DNA from: Heligmosomoides polygyrus polygyrus
Lineage: Eukaryota > Nematoda > Chromadorea > Rhabditida > Heligmosomidae
Assembly (NCBI GenBank): GCA_947396885.1
Contig: OX377202.1
Coordinates: forward strand, 109,634,221 to 109,698,220
Direction of reading: 5' to 3'
Length of the DNA stretch: 64,000 bases
Shown here: in pieces, positions 36,701 through 42,855 of the stretch
Numbering within the stretch: the first letter of the stretch is position 1
How the letters are laid out: every line of letters starts with the position of its first letter
Translations under genes and position numbers: made by a program
The notes under the pieces: model-generated
The model's database searches: none
What the model was told of the DNA's origin: nothing
Seen by the model: the letters and a program-made list of their open reading frames with translations, nothing else

Positions 36701-39700
36701 CCTACCCTGACGCGTTTACCGTCAAACGATATGAGGAGCCCGGTTCATTAAAAGATCGACCTGGGAGAGAACGACCAGTTACGGCGACTTTAATTCAGAA
36801 TCTCAAACGTGTTCGTGAGCTGTAGCGGAGGAATCCCAAGTGACCTTTGAGAATGACGGCAAATCGATAGGAGTTAGCAACACTTCTATGACGGCGGAGT
36901 GGCGTTCTACCCCCGTCCTTTAAACAGAGGCGTGGCAAACGTCTGCGTCTCCACTATCTCGTAAGGCAGCCACTTGATTTTCCAGCAAGCCTAGGCGGTT
37001 GGGGATGGGCGGGCCAGGGGGACGAGGGGGTAGAACGCTCGTCCCCCTTCTATGATCCGTATTATCAGTGAGAAGCTAGGAATGAGCTCTTACCGCTCGC
37101 AGAAGGCCCACATTTTCTCCCCGGACATAATGAAGAATCGCCAAATAGAATACATGGACGCTCATTGACCGTATTGAGTATTTATTGAGTACTGTGAACA
37201 CTCTCCGCCTTCTAAAGGTCATCAAAAAGAGAATCGACCGGAACAATGGAGTTAGCATGAATCGGATGGCCGTAGACCTTGGAGTTTTCCGCAGAACAAT
37301 ACAGAAGATCGTCAGACAGGATCTTGGGCTTCGCAGTTATCGTCTTTATCGCGAACAAGCCCTTACGGAAGCTGCCATGCAGATCAGATTAGAAAAATTC
37401 AAGTTGTTGCTAAAGGAGGTCCAGAAGAGCCCCTGGTCAAACGTCATCTGGACGGACGAGAAGATTTTTACCATTGAAGTGGCACACAACTCACAGAATC
37501 AGCGTCAGTTGCTGCCTCCATTCCAGAAACAGGTCTTCCCAACGTCGTATTCTCAACAGGACTCTTTGGTATGGGCTGGCATTACCCTGGACAAGGAGAC
37601 AGCTCTGGTTTTCGTCGACCGTTCAGTGAAAATCAACGCCGAAGTCCACCAAGAAAAGATCCTGCGCGATATTCTTCTTCCCTGGGTTGCTGAAAATTTA
37701 GTGGGCACATGCTCATTCTGCGAGATCAACACTGGCATTCTGCGAGAGTTACTTCCCTGGCTAGTGGACGAAGGACTTCTGGCCACCTAACTCGCTTGAT
37801 TTGAATCCGATGGACTTCGCTGTGTGGGGGCTACTTGCAGCAGAAGGTCTCCTCGAAGAGCCACCAAAGTTTGAACGCTCTCAAAGCTTCACTTCAGAAG
37901 GCGTGGGACGATATCAACATCACCTTCCTGCGGCCTACAGTGATCTCGGTGGAGAAGAGACTGAAGGCCAGTATTGCTGCGAAAAGAGCTCATTCCGAAC
38001 ATCTTCTCGAGTGAATGATTGTTAGGCATTGCTCTATATAGAAGTTGTGTCAGATTGTATAACTGTTGTTTTTTGTTGAAGTTATTAGTAATAAAGTATG
38101 CGCAAATAATTACAGGCCACCTTATAAAGCCTTTAAAGTTATAAAGAATGACTGTCTCAACCTCAACAAAGCTTTAGCTGCACACCGCTCAGCATCACCT
38201 ACGCGAGAAAGTCGCCGTTGTTCTTCGTCAAAAAGGGAGTGGATACTCCAAGATCTGTTTGGAAGATGTTTTGGAGAAGACTTTGATTTCCTGGAGCAAT
38301 GCTATTTTCAAGAATAAGCCGTCTTTCTTCCAGCAAGATTCGGCATCTACTCATAAGCCGAAGATCATGCAGGAATGGTGTCGTGCGACACGCTTTCTGA
38401 CTTTATAAGCACAGGAAGGTAGCCCCAACCTCAACTCTATGGACTACTCTACATATTTGGTTCCATTTGGAGACCGTGGTCTCTAAAGACCATCATTCAG
38501 TCAACTCGCCAAAAGAAAGCCTTCTGAAGGCGTGCGAAGAAATGTCTGCGGATAAAATTTCATGCTCTATTCTTTTTGTCCGCTTTTCTAACGGTAAATA
38601 TTGGGAACGCAATTTTGACACACCCTGTTCTAGCACCAAAATTTGCCCTTTATCATTGTAGGATCGAGGAAGAGTCTGAATCGATGGACGGAGCTCATCG
38701 AGGGCGATGCAGTCAAGCTGCGATGGACCAGGAACGGAACTACGTCATACCACGAAGTATCTCTGAGCAAGTGAGTTCACGGTCGCTTCCCTCAGGGCCT
38801 GTTCATACTTCGTGACGGGAGCGATAGGGCGAAGGATACGTATCGATCAGTGCCGAGCCGCTACCTGGGAAAAATCGATAGGTATGCTTCGCTTTGTCGC
38901 TGCCGTCGCTTCCGTCGCGGACTATGAACAGGCTCTTACCGCGCAATCCTATTCCGTAGGGGCGGGGGCATTATAACCACTTTCCTTAGCATGCGCACGC
39001 GTAGTGTAAGTGATGTGCCAAAAAGGTGATGTCCTGTTGTTGTGAATTTTGTACACCAGCATGGTGCGATTCCTGCTCCACATTGAGAAGCCTGCTGAAA
39101 ATCAATAATATTGATTGGTCGGCAATATTGGTTGGCAAATCGATTCTCTTCTCTCGCTGCGAAGCATGCTTATTGGTTATTAATGTTATTAATTCTGTGA
39201 GATCTACGCTGAACTCCGCAATATCGATCGATATTTATTGATCGACGGGTGTTGTTCCCTTGTTGTGTCGACTATCTACCAACCAACTATTCGTACATAT
39301 AACCCATGATCAACCCTCAATTGTAAAATGGATGCGAAAAAGTGCTATCAAACGATATTGATTGAGTGATCGATGTTGCTTACCTGTTGTGAACCATGTC
39401 AGTAGAGTACGACTGTGATTCCCATTTCAAATTTTCTGCACATAAATCGATAATATCGATCGATATTGATTAGCCGTTCCATTGCATTCGCTTTCTGTGA
39501 GGATTGTCCACCGACAGCTGCATTTGTGTGACTCAGACTGTGAATCGTGAAATAACCTCAGAAATCGAAGAATTGGCTTCTTCTGAAGCGATTCGTCAAT
39601 CGCTATTTCTTTCTTTCAGAGAGGCTAATCCAGTGGTAGGCATGTTCAGTTCACTCAATGTTGTGCTGCTTGATATCGTAGAGTATAACGAATCCTCTCC

Positions 39701-41412
39701 AGTGGCTATTATTTTTGCGCGGATGAAAGTATGGACAAACAGACGAACTCTCTACCAATGCGGTGTGCACATGTGTGGAAATTTTCTAGCGTAACCCTGA
39801 CAAAATATTTGCGCCTAAGTAATTATGGTCCATACAGTTTGCAGCGCCCTCGCGTTTCGGAAATGCTTCGTTTTCAGTTCGAGCTCATGCGGCGATGCTG
39901 ATGCAACAATCGTCCAATCTTCCAACTGTATGAAGGCCTTATTTGTCTGTGCAATACTAGACTTGACTTGAATCAAACCGATAAATGTTGATTGAGTGCA
40001 ACGTCGGCACAATGAACCTTTTTCTTATTTCTTACTGTTTTTCATTATAAAATGTGAAATGCCAAGAAGAAGGTGTTCGTTTATGTCAGCATAGAAAAGC
40101 GTGAGAGGCGCAGCGGAGCAGTAGGTGAGCTTAGAGCGATGTTTCTTTTCTTCGTGAATGCAAAAGGTGCTGGCTATGTTTGTTTTCGCTCAGTGAGATC
40201 TGCGGTATCGTGGAGGCAATTCGAATGCGTAATTAAACTACGCATCACAGCACCATCTGTGATTGAAGCTTTTTTAGGGAAGCTCATTTCTATAGCATCC
40301 TTGTCAAAAGTGTCTTTGCCACCCATCATCGCTGAAGTCATTTTGTCTCAAACATGGGTAATTAAACCGTACGGTGGGCGTGATGAAGGCGATGGCTCTC
40401 GCGTGTAGCCGATTCCAGGTCCTTAGCTGGCCGTGCCAACCAAGCCTTCCATTCCTCTGGGGTCGGTAACTTGGTACCAAACTTATTTAGGAAAGGCAAA
40501 ACGCTGACTTCCCCATCGGATGTGAAGCTATGGTCAAAACTCTGTCCTGGGCTGCACCACGTCTTCGGTACTTGAGAGGATCAGTAATACGCCACTGTGT
40601 CGGAAGTGTGAAGTGCGTGATTAAGGTGATTTGCGGTGTCCTCAGGTGGGGCGAGGGGTCACCAGAGCAGACGAAGGGAGTGACTTCGGAACGAATCCTC
40701 ATTGCAAACGGGGCTATTGGACACTTGCCTCGGTGCAAACGAAGGATGAATTGAAATCGGATCAGAATCGATTCAAGTCGGATTTAACTGATGAATGCAC
40801 CCGTAGGGACCATTTTTCTATTTTTAAACAATTTTTGAAATGATGCTCAGTTAGCATCTGGAGAGAGTTCACTGTGTAACTGAGGGGTTGGGGCAATCGT
40901 TCGGTACACCGTGCTGCCCGCCGCCCACTTCCCGCCCTACCCGTGCCGCCCTATTTGGACAAGTTTGCTGCGCGTGAAACCGTCGTTAGTTGGCGTGACG
41001 TCGTCCAAAAACCTAACAGCTGATAGGAGACGATTGGGAAGCGCATCTCGGGGAACTCTGAAGTCATCTTCCAGTCGGTTCGTTATGGAGGCAGTTGAGG
41101 AGGTATCTCGTTAAGATGTTGTTGTACTTGTCGGAAAATGCGGACGGCGCCTTAGTACTGAGCAATGTGGCGGGACCTGAAGAAAGCCTTGACGCTGTAG
41201 CTGAAAACTCTTTTCCTCCAAATATGGTGAACAAGATTCTGACTTCTGTCTCAAGAACGAAATCAGGTCAGGATAGAGATGCAGGGCCAAGGGAAGTGAT
41301 TAGAAATGCGATGCCTCCATGTGTAGGCAGGGACCCGGACATCTTGTCCTCGGCGCGTCCATCGTCCCGCCCCTTTCTGAGGGCGTTGTATCCAACGACA
41401 CTCCGTCTGTAA
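14182..41412 (+). CDS. Putative 11-exon single-pass membrane protein gene
   Basis: The exons are 14182-14340, 23956-24066, 25372-25480, 29025-29179 (or 28808-28932), 29340-29435, 34541-34674, 34961-35260, 38662-38770, 39537-39635, 40067-40124 and 41075-41412. Phases agree at every junction, giving about 555 residues and ending in TGA/TAA-bounded sequence at 41,412. The N-terminus has one hydrophobic helix (about residues 31-52, LRIAPATFLAIVVFCVLLTAVF region). The rest is hydrophilic, with proline-rich, acidic and serine-rich segments and no domain that I recognise. Introns are long and loaded with SINEs, MITEs and retroelements. Exons up to 38,770 have good GT donors and CAG acceptors; the last three are weaker. 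The function is unknown. A membrane-anchored scaffold or adhesion-type tail is possible, but that is inference. Confidence 0.45.
14538..14681. mobile_element. MITE family C, copy 1
   Basis: About 144 bp with terminal inverted repeats GGCCGGATTCGTC and GATGAATCCGGCC. The interior has GGTAGAGATACCCACGA, GCCTGCGTCTCTAAC and TATCTCTACCCC, which is itself partly inverted. Related copies lie at 45,706-45,843 and 46,718-46,825. It lies in intron 1 of the plus-strand gene. Confidence 0.75.
14695..14845. repeat. ACGTCTTCTGAATCC-type degenerate tandem repeats
   Basis: Phrases such as GACACGTCTTCTGAATCC, GACACGACGTCCGTGACACG and CCTCTGAGTCCGAACG repeat at roughly 40-45 bp. They resemble the 42-bp array at 36,560-36,690, so this is a shared repeat family rather than coding sequence. 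Confidence 0.55.
14865..14908. repeat. (TA)n microsatellite
   Basis: A run of alternating TA with single C interruptions (ACATATATATA units), about 44 bp. Confidence 0.9.
15487..15978 (+). CDS. Possible alternative terminal exon with poly-Asp
   Basis: After a CAG acceptor at 15,486 a frame runs 163 codons to TGA at 15,978. It is in phase 0 and therefore compatible with the donor of exon 1 at 14,340. It encodes a hydrophobic start, MFPFPAKRLF, a proline run, a basic KRPR patch, an uninterrupted run of 11 aspartates and an acidic C-terminus. The region is GC-rich with CpGs, unlike its surroundings. It could be an alternative 3-prime exon of the plus-strand gene or a separate gene. However, both strands are open across it, so the coding strand is not settled. 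A (GAC)n tract lies at 15,760-15,790 and a C-homopolymer at 15,594-15,605. Confidence 0.35.
16405..18418 (-). mobile_element. 5-prime truncated RTE-type LINE
   Basis: The minus-strand frames encode a non-LTR reverse transcriptase. There is an upstream segment with ETRDGERYIYRLAKARCRQ and KATGPDDLPADLWK, then the palm motifs LDLEKAFDRVPR (A), GVHQGSALSPLLF (B) and LLYADDVML (C), and the post-RT motif YLGSTVTPDG and GKRPRGRPKQRW. The 3-prime end has a GATGATGATGA tail, typical of RTE elements. The endonuclease region is missing, so the copy is truncated at about 18,418. It is broken by a frameshift near 17,700 and by two in-frame TGA codons (near 17,382 and 16,655), both where the family has Trp (TGG). 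It lies in intron 1 of the plus-strand gene, in opposite orientation. Confidence 0.9.
18893..19108 (+). mobile_element. SINE family 1, 3-prime truncated
   Basis: The A box TAGCGCAGTCGG is a perfect match to TRGCNNAGYNGG, and the B-box region CTGGTTCGGGTTTCC follows at the usual spacing. The body is present to the ACGGCCAAATAC phrase and then stops, so the 3-prime third is lost. Confidence 0.8.
19110..20610. other. Intron/intergenic, no gene seen
   Basis: A moderately GC-rich part (19,150-19,740) has open frames but no phase-consistent exon that I can defend. 19,740-20,610 is AT-rich. Confidence 0.4.
20622..20919 (+). mobile_element. SINE family 1, full length
   Basis: It runs from GGCGCGTGGAGTGCAGTCGG through CACCAGGTTCCTGGTTCGG, GGCTGGCCACCGCAAGTCAT and GTGGCGCATCCCAAAGGG to a tail of three TTTATCC units. 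The A box has decayed to GTGCAGTCGG. The short 3-prime microsatellite is what RTE-mobilised SINEs leave. Confidence 0.85.
21495..22240. repeat. Tandem duplication of about 370 bp containing MITE B
   Basis: 21,495-21,873 and 21,874-22,240 align end to end. Each begins GTCTATAATTTGGC, carries a CCAAT-type MITE (ACCAATTA, TACCGA, GCGCCAACCAATTAG) and continues through shared unique sequence (CTCATATTTGCTTTTC, CTCTCTTTCACCTAGTTTTCATCACT, GGCAGTGGG). The two units differ at many points, so the duplication is old. The MITE was already present when the unit duplicated. Confidence 0.8.
22309..22572 (+). mobile_element. SINE family 1, diverged copy
   Basis: It is recognisable by GAGGCGCCGCCTGTCGCGTGCACC, TTGGTTCGGATTCCGCC, GGCCTTCCATCCCATCG and ATGCGTGGCGCATCCCA followed by GATTAACGCCGTCC. 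The A box and TTTATCC tail are lost. Confidence 0.75.
22637..22837. mobile_element. CCAAT-rich MITE (family B)
   Basis: The left end is TACATGTCGCGAACGTGAGCA and the right end is GACTTTGCGACTTGTA. The interior has GCGCGCCAGCCAACCAC, GCCAGCCAATCAGTA and the inverted CTGATTGGCTGGC. Length is about 200 bp. Confidence 0.8.
22840..23592. other. Intron sequence, no exon seen
   Basis: A frame at 23,174-23,521 is open on the plus strand but has no recognisable domain and no phase-matching splice sites. I leave it uncalled. Confidence 0.4.
23593..23883 (+). mobile_element. SINE family 1, full length
   Basis: The body is complete from GTCGGAGGAGGCGCCGGCTG to GCGTGGCGCATCCCAAAGGG and GCCGTCCTTCATCCTTTATCC. 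The A box is damaged (GTGGAGGTCGG). It lies about 70 bp upstream of an exon acceptor of the plus-strand gene. Confidence 0.85.
23956..24066 (+). CDS. Exon 2 of plus-strand gene
   Basis: The acceptor TTCCAG is at 23,950-23,955 and the donor GTACGT at 24,067. It is 37 codons in phase 0 at both ends; the other two frames contain stops. The translation begins KGLFALMLARVDEF and ends in a Ser/Thr/Pro-rich stretch (PTSQPSNPIPPMTR). Confidence 0.6.
24718..25022 (+). mobile_element. Composite: ATCGAT module fused to SINE 1
   Basis: 24,718-24,901 is an ATCGAT-rich module (CACAGAATCAGCATCGATC, AACACACAAGCGCAATCG, CAATCAATATCGATCGATAA, CACTTCTGCTGCGG). It runs directly into the SINE 1 head (GTAGCGCAGTCGGATGAGG), which is 3-prime truncated at about 25,022. 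The inverted unit at 62,692-63,150 has the same module joined to the same SINE end, so the two parts travel as one repeat. Confidence 0.7.
25372..25480 (+). CDS. Exon 3 of plus-strand gene
   Basis: The acceptor TTTTAG is followed by 36 codons plus one base, with donor GTAAGT at 25,481. The translation is proline-rich (SDSPPPPRRSNHG) and ends KTLIVPLNASR. The phase (one leftover base) fits the alternative exons at 28,808 and 29,025. Confidence 0.6.
25482..26458. other. Intron 3 sequence with unnamed repeats
   Basis: The phrase CTGTCGCGTGCCAAACTGATCC (about 25,719) recurs in related form at 14,065, 16,250, 52,270 and 52,470, marking a dispersed repeat. GGCCCACCTAATTTTCGACG at 26,120 belongs to the repeat also seen at 13,465 and 52,126. 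No exon is seen. Confidence 0.45.
26459..26671. mobile_element. CCAAT-rich MITE (family B)
   Basis: It runs from CCCCATGTCGCGAATATGAGC to CACATTCGCGAAATGGACC. The interior holds GCGCGCCAGCCAATCATAACC and GCAGCCAATCAGGGTAC. It is slightly longer than its relatives. Confidence 0.75.
26672..27940. other. Intron 3 sequence, scattered ATCGAT motifs
   Basis: No exon is supported. 27,190-27,430 has ATCGAT-type motifs (GCTATCGATTTTTCCCGCC, AACATCGATTACC, GATATCGATTTTTACG) and CpG-rich segments. 27,480-27,940 is AT-rich. Confidence 0.4.
27946..28270 (+). mobile_element. Composite: SINE head, ATCGAT module, SINE 1
   Basis: A short SINE 5-prime piece (GGCGCGTGGTAGCGCAGTC, 27,947-27,965) is followed by an ATCGAT segment (CAACCAATATCAATCGATAC, CATTATCGATTGGTATTGATC). 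A second, nearly full SINE 1 follows (TCGCATCGGAGTAGGCGCCGG through ATGCATGGCGCATCTC and GATTAACGCC). The third instance of an ATCGAT module directly 5-prime of this SINE. Confidence 0.65.
28808..28932 (+). CDS. Exon 4a, possible mutually exclusive exon
   Basis: The acceptor ATCAATCAG and donor GTGAGC enclose 2 + 123 bases. With the base left by exon 3 this reads CRLVRVGGAKRGVLVEGKER and then ITLVMEDRTRPVPVRVASFFCR, with no stop. It ends in phase 0, which fits exon 5 at 29,340 but not exon 4b at 29,025. Its own acceptor is weak and lies in ATCGAT repeat sequence, so it may be spurious. Confidence 0.4.
29025..29179 (+). CDS. Exon 4b, acidic segment
   Basis: It has a strong acceptor (TTTTCTTTAG) and donor GTGGGC. 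The only long open frame needs one base from the previous exon, which exon 3 supplies. The translation runs RVPVAPLLGTPDSRITSFEA, then TIPEDDEDESPSCERIDDLI. It ends in phase 0 and joins exon 5. Exons 4a and 4b are separated by a typical 92-bp AT-rich intron-like gap but cannot be spliced together in frame. Confidence 0.55.
29340..29435 (+). CDS. Exon 5 of plus-strand gene
   Basis: The acceptor CACTTTCAG and donor GTGAAT enclose 32 codons in phase 0, TTTSASEHKSHRGFYSHSAY and then NLILPVPPPEFQ. One other frame is also open, but the phase of exon 4b favours this one. It continues the proline-rich character of exons 2, 3 and 6. Confidence 0.55.
29437..30065. other. Intron sequence, no exon seen
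   Basis: Nothing recognisable except a short SINE-like phrase (GTGCATGGCGCATTCC) at about 30,032, a tail fragment. Confidence 0.4.
30070..30250 (+). repeat. ATCGAT array unit A
   Basis: The unit reads AAATGACCGCTTGGAGTGAAATCACG, CACAAAACAAGTCAACGG, CAATCAATGTCGATCGATACTGTAT, GATATGGATCA and CAATATCAATCGATATT. The same order of phrases occurs at 33,280-33,425 (unit B) and in part at 33,440-33,550 (unit C), so it is one unit of an array that is now interrupted by about 3 kb. Confidence 0.75.
30486..30597. repeat. Two hairpins at the edge of the AT-rich element
   Basis: 30,487-30,524: AGTTACC pairs with GGTAACT and inside it CTCTTC-AGT-GAAGAG forms a second stem with a 6-base bulge. 30,529-30,593: ACTTGGTTGTTAGTACAT pairs with ATGTACCAACAACCAAGT (17 of 18) around a 26-base loop. 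They mark the downstream boundary of the reverse transcriptase element. I looked for a hammerhead core (CTGANGA...GAAA) and did not find one. Confidence 0.7.
31049..33234 (-). mobile_element. AT-rich Penelope-like reverse transcriptase
   Basis: Two minus-strand frames (33,234-31,780 and 31,747-31,049) form one protein of about 725 residues with a single frameshift in an AATAAT run near 31,785. The motifs in order are FVICPLDKANNNHSFICKK, LPKLHKNPVKFRFIPGA, FSADFTNMFTSLPH (motif A), EVPQGSNCSPLLADL (B) and FRYMDDILII (C). The LPKLHK block with a short RT palm is characteristic of Penelope-like elements. I see no GIY-YIG endonuclease at either end; the N-terminus has a CKFCF and Cys pattern only. 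The element is much more AT-rich than its surroundings, with Lys/Asn/Ile-rich usage. It is almost intact apart from the one frameshift, so it is young. Clade placement (Naiad, Athena-like or other) is uncertain. Confidence 0.75.
33275..33550 (+). repeat. ATCGAT array units B and C
   Basis: Unit B (33,280-33,425) parallels unit A: ATGATCGCTTGAACTGAAGTCACG, CACAACAAGTCAACAGG, CAATCAATGTCGATCGATACTGTATG, GTGTGGATCAACCAATCAATATC. Unit C (33,440-33,550) repeats GGACCGCCTGAAGTGAAATCGCG, CACAACATGTCAACAATGG and ATCAATATCGATCGATG. The period is about 150 bp. Confidence 0.7.
33560..34540. other. Intron sequence with repeat fragments
   Basis: SINE tail fragments (GGGATGCGCCACGCC near 33,760), an ATCGAT motif (34,040-34,060) and GGCCATTAATTTTGCGCG (33,940), which resembles an end motif seen at 48,540, 49,966 and 63,428. 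No exon is supported. Confidence 0.45.
34541..34674 (+). CDS. Exon 6 of plus-strand gene
   Basis: The acceptor GATTTCAG and donor GTTTGT enclose 44 codons plus two bases, entering in phase 0. The translation is Pro/Arg-rich: IPVPQYSPPALPRNQFRPRQ, then LPRETRPTLASPEVLPSP. An alternative donor at CCTGAG|GTGCTG would shorten it in phase 0. The apparent membrane helix in another frame just downstream is MITE sequence. Confidence 0.55.
34693..34835. mobile_element. CCAAT-rich MITE (family B), partial
   Basis: It begins GCACTGGTCGTTATTGTGGCCTACATAAG and carries GGCCAATCACAACC and GCTGGCCAATCGGAGTACC. The matching right end is not clear, so it is truncated or diverged. Confidence 0.6.
34961..35260 (+). 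CDS. Exon 7 of plus-strand gene
   Basis: The longest exon, about 99 codons, with an excellent donor (CATAG|GTGAGT at 35,261) leaving two bases. The translation starts with an Arg-rich run (RSQRFRRRRFSGEEG) and continues with Ser/Thr/Asn-rich sequence (PIDTTGSISDSFYINSDVIS) and NAYTESEVQSKYQLHR. The exact acceptor is unsure: 34,961 and 34,985 both give the required phase, and neither is a strong site. Confidence 0.55.
35656..35823. mobile_element. CCAAT-rich MITE (family B), best TIRs
   Basis: The ends are inverse over about 33 bp: GGCACTAGTCGCGAATGTGG then CCTACATGGGGAG on the left, against CTCCCCATGTAGGCCACACT then AACGACCAGCACC on the right. The interior has GCCAGCCAATCGCAACC. Length is 168 bp. 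Confidence 0.85.
36560..36690. repeat. 42-bp tandem repeat, about three units
   Basis: Successive units read CACGCCTTCGGAATCCCTGC, TACGTCTTCTGAAGCCCAAC and CACGTCTTCTGAATGCCTAC, each followed by GCACGTTGGACRACGTC or its remains. The phrase ACGTCTTCTGAA also occurs at 14,750. Confidence 0.7.
36735..38018 (+). pseudogene. Mariner (maT/D37D-like) transposase, broken
   Basis: The N-terminal helix-turn-helix region (GSLKDRPGRERPVTATLIQN) is at 36,745-36,850. It is followed by MITE A, then the middle region at 37,056-37,720 with VIWTDEKIFTIE, whose D is the first catalytic residue, and LVWAGITLDKETALVFVDR. The segment that should hold the second catalytic Asp (QQD.AP) is deleted near 37,705 and the frame shifts. 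The third Asp survives in SLDLNPMDFAVWGL (37,795-37,830), and the C-terminus SVEKRLKASIAAKRAH ends at the TGA at 38,018. The DDE/D transposase is therefore dead: MITE insertion, deletion of the second Asp, and frameshifts. Confidence 0.8.
36892..37046. mobile_element. MITE family A, copy 2
   Basis: 155 bp with ends GGAGTGGCGTTCTACCCCCG and GGGGGTAGAACGCTCGTCC, flanked by a perfect 9-bp duplication CTTCTATGA (36,883-36,891 and 37,047-37,055). It interrupts the mariner transposase. Removing it and one duplicate restores the register of the relic. Confidence 0.85.
38123..38633 (+). pseudogene. Second mariner transposase fragment
   Basis: The frame near 38,280-38,400 reads VFWRR.., KTLISWSNAIFKNKPSFFQQDSAS, with the QQD second catalytic Asp, then THKPKIMQEWCRA and, after a stop, NLNSMDYST (third Asp region). 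It ends with CAATTTTGACACACCCTGTT, a mariner-type terminus. The N-terminal half is absent. It is a different lineage from the relic directly upstream. Confidence 0.6.
38662..38770 (+). CDS. Exon 8 of plus-strand gene
   Basis: The acceptor TCATTGTAG and donor GTGAGT are both strong. With two bases from exon 7 it reads RIEEESESMDGAHRGRCSQA and then AMDQERNYVIPRSISEQ, ending in phase 0. Another frame is also open (RWTELIEGDAVKLRWTRNG), but it does not fit the exon 7 donor phase. Confidence 0.6.
39095..39480. repeat. ATCGAT-rich repeats
   Basis: It contains CAATAATATTGATTGGTCGG, CAATATCGATCGATATTTATTG, ACGATATTGATTGAGTGATCG and AATAATATCGATCGATATTG among unique-looking sequence, the same vocabulary as 48,650-49,310 and 63,000-63,310. 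Confidence 0.65.
39537..39635 (+). CDS. Exon 9 of plus-strand gene (tentative)
   Basis: The acceptor GTGACTCAG and donor GTAGGC enclose 33 codons in phase 0, TVNREITSEIEELASSEAIR and then QSLFLSFREANPV, predicted helical. The acceptor lacks a good polypyrimidine tract. Confidence 0.4.
40067..40124 (+). CDS. Exon 10 of plus-strand gene (tentative)
   Basis: A short exon, KKVFVYVSIEKRERRSGAV plus one base, with donor GTGAGC at 40,125. A T-rich tract precedes a CCAAG acceptor. The phase fits exons 9 and 11, which is the main reason to call it. Confidence 0.3.
40376..40522 (+). mobile_element. SINE family 1 fragment
   Basis: It holds the middle of the SINE: GATTCCAGGTCCTTAGCTGG, GCCAACCAAGCCTTCCATTCC, GGGTCGGTAACTTGGTACC, AAACGCTGACTTCCCCATCGG. 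The head is eroded and the tail missing. Confidence 0.7.
41075..41412 (+). CDS. Exon 11, possible terminal exon
   Basis: After acceptor CATCTTCCAG (41,065-41,074) two bases plus 111 codons run to a stop at 41,412. The sequence begins GSLWRQLRRYLVKMLLYLSE, a basic-hydrophobic amphipathic stretch, then NADGALVLSNVAGPEESLDA. The second half (SSARPSSRPFLRALYPTTLRL) may be non-coding if a donor such as CCATGT|GTAGGC is used. Confidence 0.35.
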
Positions 41413-41676
41413 CTGAGTGGCCAAAATGTTTGCTAGCAGAGTTGAATTCTCACCTGTGGAATACTATAAGGAGTTCTCATAGGCCTCCAAATATCTGTTT
41501 CTTTCTTCAAGGAAATGCTTCTGTGGTCGCTTTTATCATGGAGATGTGCGTGCGTAGCTCTAAACAAGTGCCATGTGGGCAACTTTGCTAGCGTATAATT
41601 ACTAACTATTTCAACCCTAAAGGTTCCACCTTCACACCGAGATTTCTATTGTCACGTTTAATGGCACAAACGAATA

Positions 41677-41972
41677 TAAAGGATAAGGATAAAGGACGGC
41701 GTTACTCAATCCCTTCTGGGATGCGCCAGCGCATTCTACTTCTACGGGATGTCGTGGAGGCGACATGAATGCGTATTTGGCCATACAATGACTTGCGGTG
41801 GCCAGCCGATGAACAAGTCAGCGCTTTATCCTTCCCAGACAGGTCTGGTACCAATTCACCGACCCCGAAGGGATGGAAGGCTTGTTTGGCCTGGGCGGGA
41901 AATCCGAACCAGGAACCTGGTATCGGGTGCAGACGACAGTCGCGCCTCCTCCGACTGCGCTACACGCACCCA
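41677..41972 (-). mobile_element. SINE family 1, full length
   Basis: On the minus strand it reads GTAGCGCAGTCGGAGGAGG, the B-box region, GGGTCGGTGAATTGGTACC, GGCTGGCCACCGCAAGTCAT, CACGACATCCCGTAGAAGTAG, GATTGAGTAACGCCGTCC and a TTTATCC tail. It is one of the best-preserved copies. Confidence 0.85.
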
Positions 41973-42576
41973 AACGAATATAAGCACCCACAAACTTGAT
42001 ACTAAAGGTTTCTAAAATTAGAGTCCTCCGAAATTGAGAGATTTTCTAAAAGTAGTGGCAATTAAATCATCGGATCCCTTAAAAAAGTTCGTCGCTGTGA
42101 TCACGAAACCGTGAGTTTAGAGAACAATGTGGCACTATCTTTAATGTAAACATCAGCTTTGAATTAGGCCGAATCTCTTCCTTCATTAGCTACTAGGGTG
42201 TAATTATCTCCCGCAAAGGCAGGGGTCAGGTGCGCCATGGAGCAACTAGGCCATTGAACGAATTTTCAACCGCTCACTGGGTGTCTTGCAGCTCATTGGC
42301 AAGACAGCTCAGTGCTGATGCTGAACATGTGTTTCATTTTACAATGCGGACAATTTGGAGAACGCGACAAAAATTGTCGAGAAGATGCACTTTCTGATTT
42401 TCCAGCCAAAGACCAAAAGATGCGGCCGGCATTGTAGAGACTGAGTATTTCCTAAACCGACTCATTGCGATCATGTCAAATGCTTCCCAAAAATCGACCA
42501 AATTTATATAAACGAGTAGTGATACTGTAATTGTAAGCACTGCTCGATTAAAGGCGGCATACACCCCCGAAGTCAG

Positions 42577-42855
42577 TGTGAATACCCAAGTAATGTAGCT
42601 GGCGAGCAAAGATTAGTGTAGATCCTCTATTCCGGCTAGCGTTTCGGCGTAACCGCCTTCTTTAGAGCCTCAAACTTGGGTAACTAAACCATCAAAGAAT
42701 TAAAGGTTTAATTACCCAAGTTTGAAGCCTATTAGAAATTAAAGGTTTAATTACCCATGTTTGAGGCCCTGGAGAAGGCGATTACGCCGAAACGTTAGAC
42801 GTAATAAAGGATCTATACTAATCTTGGTTCGCCATCTACATCACTTGGGCATTCA
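42577..42855. repeat. Foldback element
   Basis: The arms 42,577-42,690 and 42,755-42,855 are inverse: GTGAATACCCAAGTAATGTAG with GAGCAAAGATTAGTGTAGATCC on the left, and GGATCTATACTAATCTTGG with CATCACTTGGGCATTC on the right, plus GTTTCGGCGTAACCGCC against GGCGATTACGCCGAAAC. The core has GGTTTAATTACCCA repeated in both orientations. GGGTAATTAAACC also appears at 24,280 and 40,355, so the core motif is dispersed. It lies just downstream of the K2P gene. Confidence 0.75.

Larger units (their letters stand above)
35931..38122 (+). mobile_element. Decayed mariner with insertions
   Basis: The left end is TA then CAGGGTGTCCCAAAATTATC. The likely right end is the partly matching inverse AATAATTACAGGCCACCTTA at 38,104-38,123. 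The element is longer than a normal mariner (about 1.3 kb). It contains a 155-bp MITE A, and the stretch 36,000-36,700 includes a 42-bp tandem array that is probably a further insertion. Confidence 0.6.

Noticed and set aside
38662..38770. Alternative frame RWTELIEGDAVKLRWTRNG
   Set aside because: Protein-like, but the phase of the strong exon 7 donor selects another frame.
42334..42609. Possible reverse transcriptase fragment (minus)
   Set aside because: A LLVYINLVDFWEAFD phrase faintly resembles an RT motif A, but no other motif supports it and the frame runs into the foldback element.
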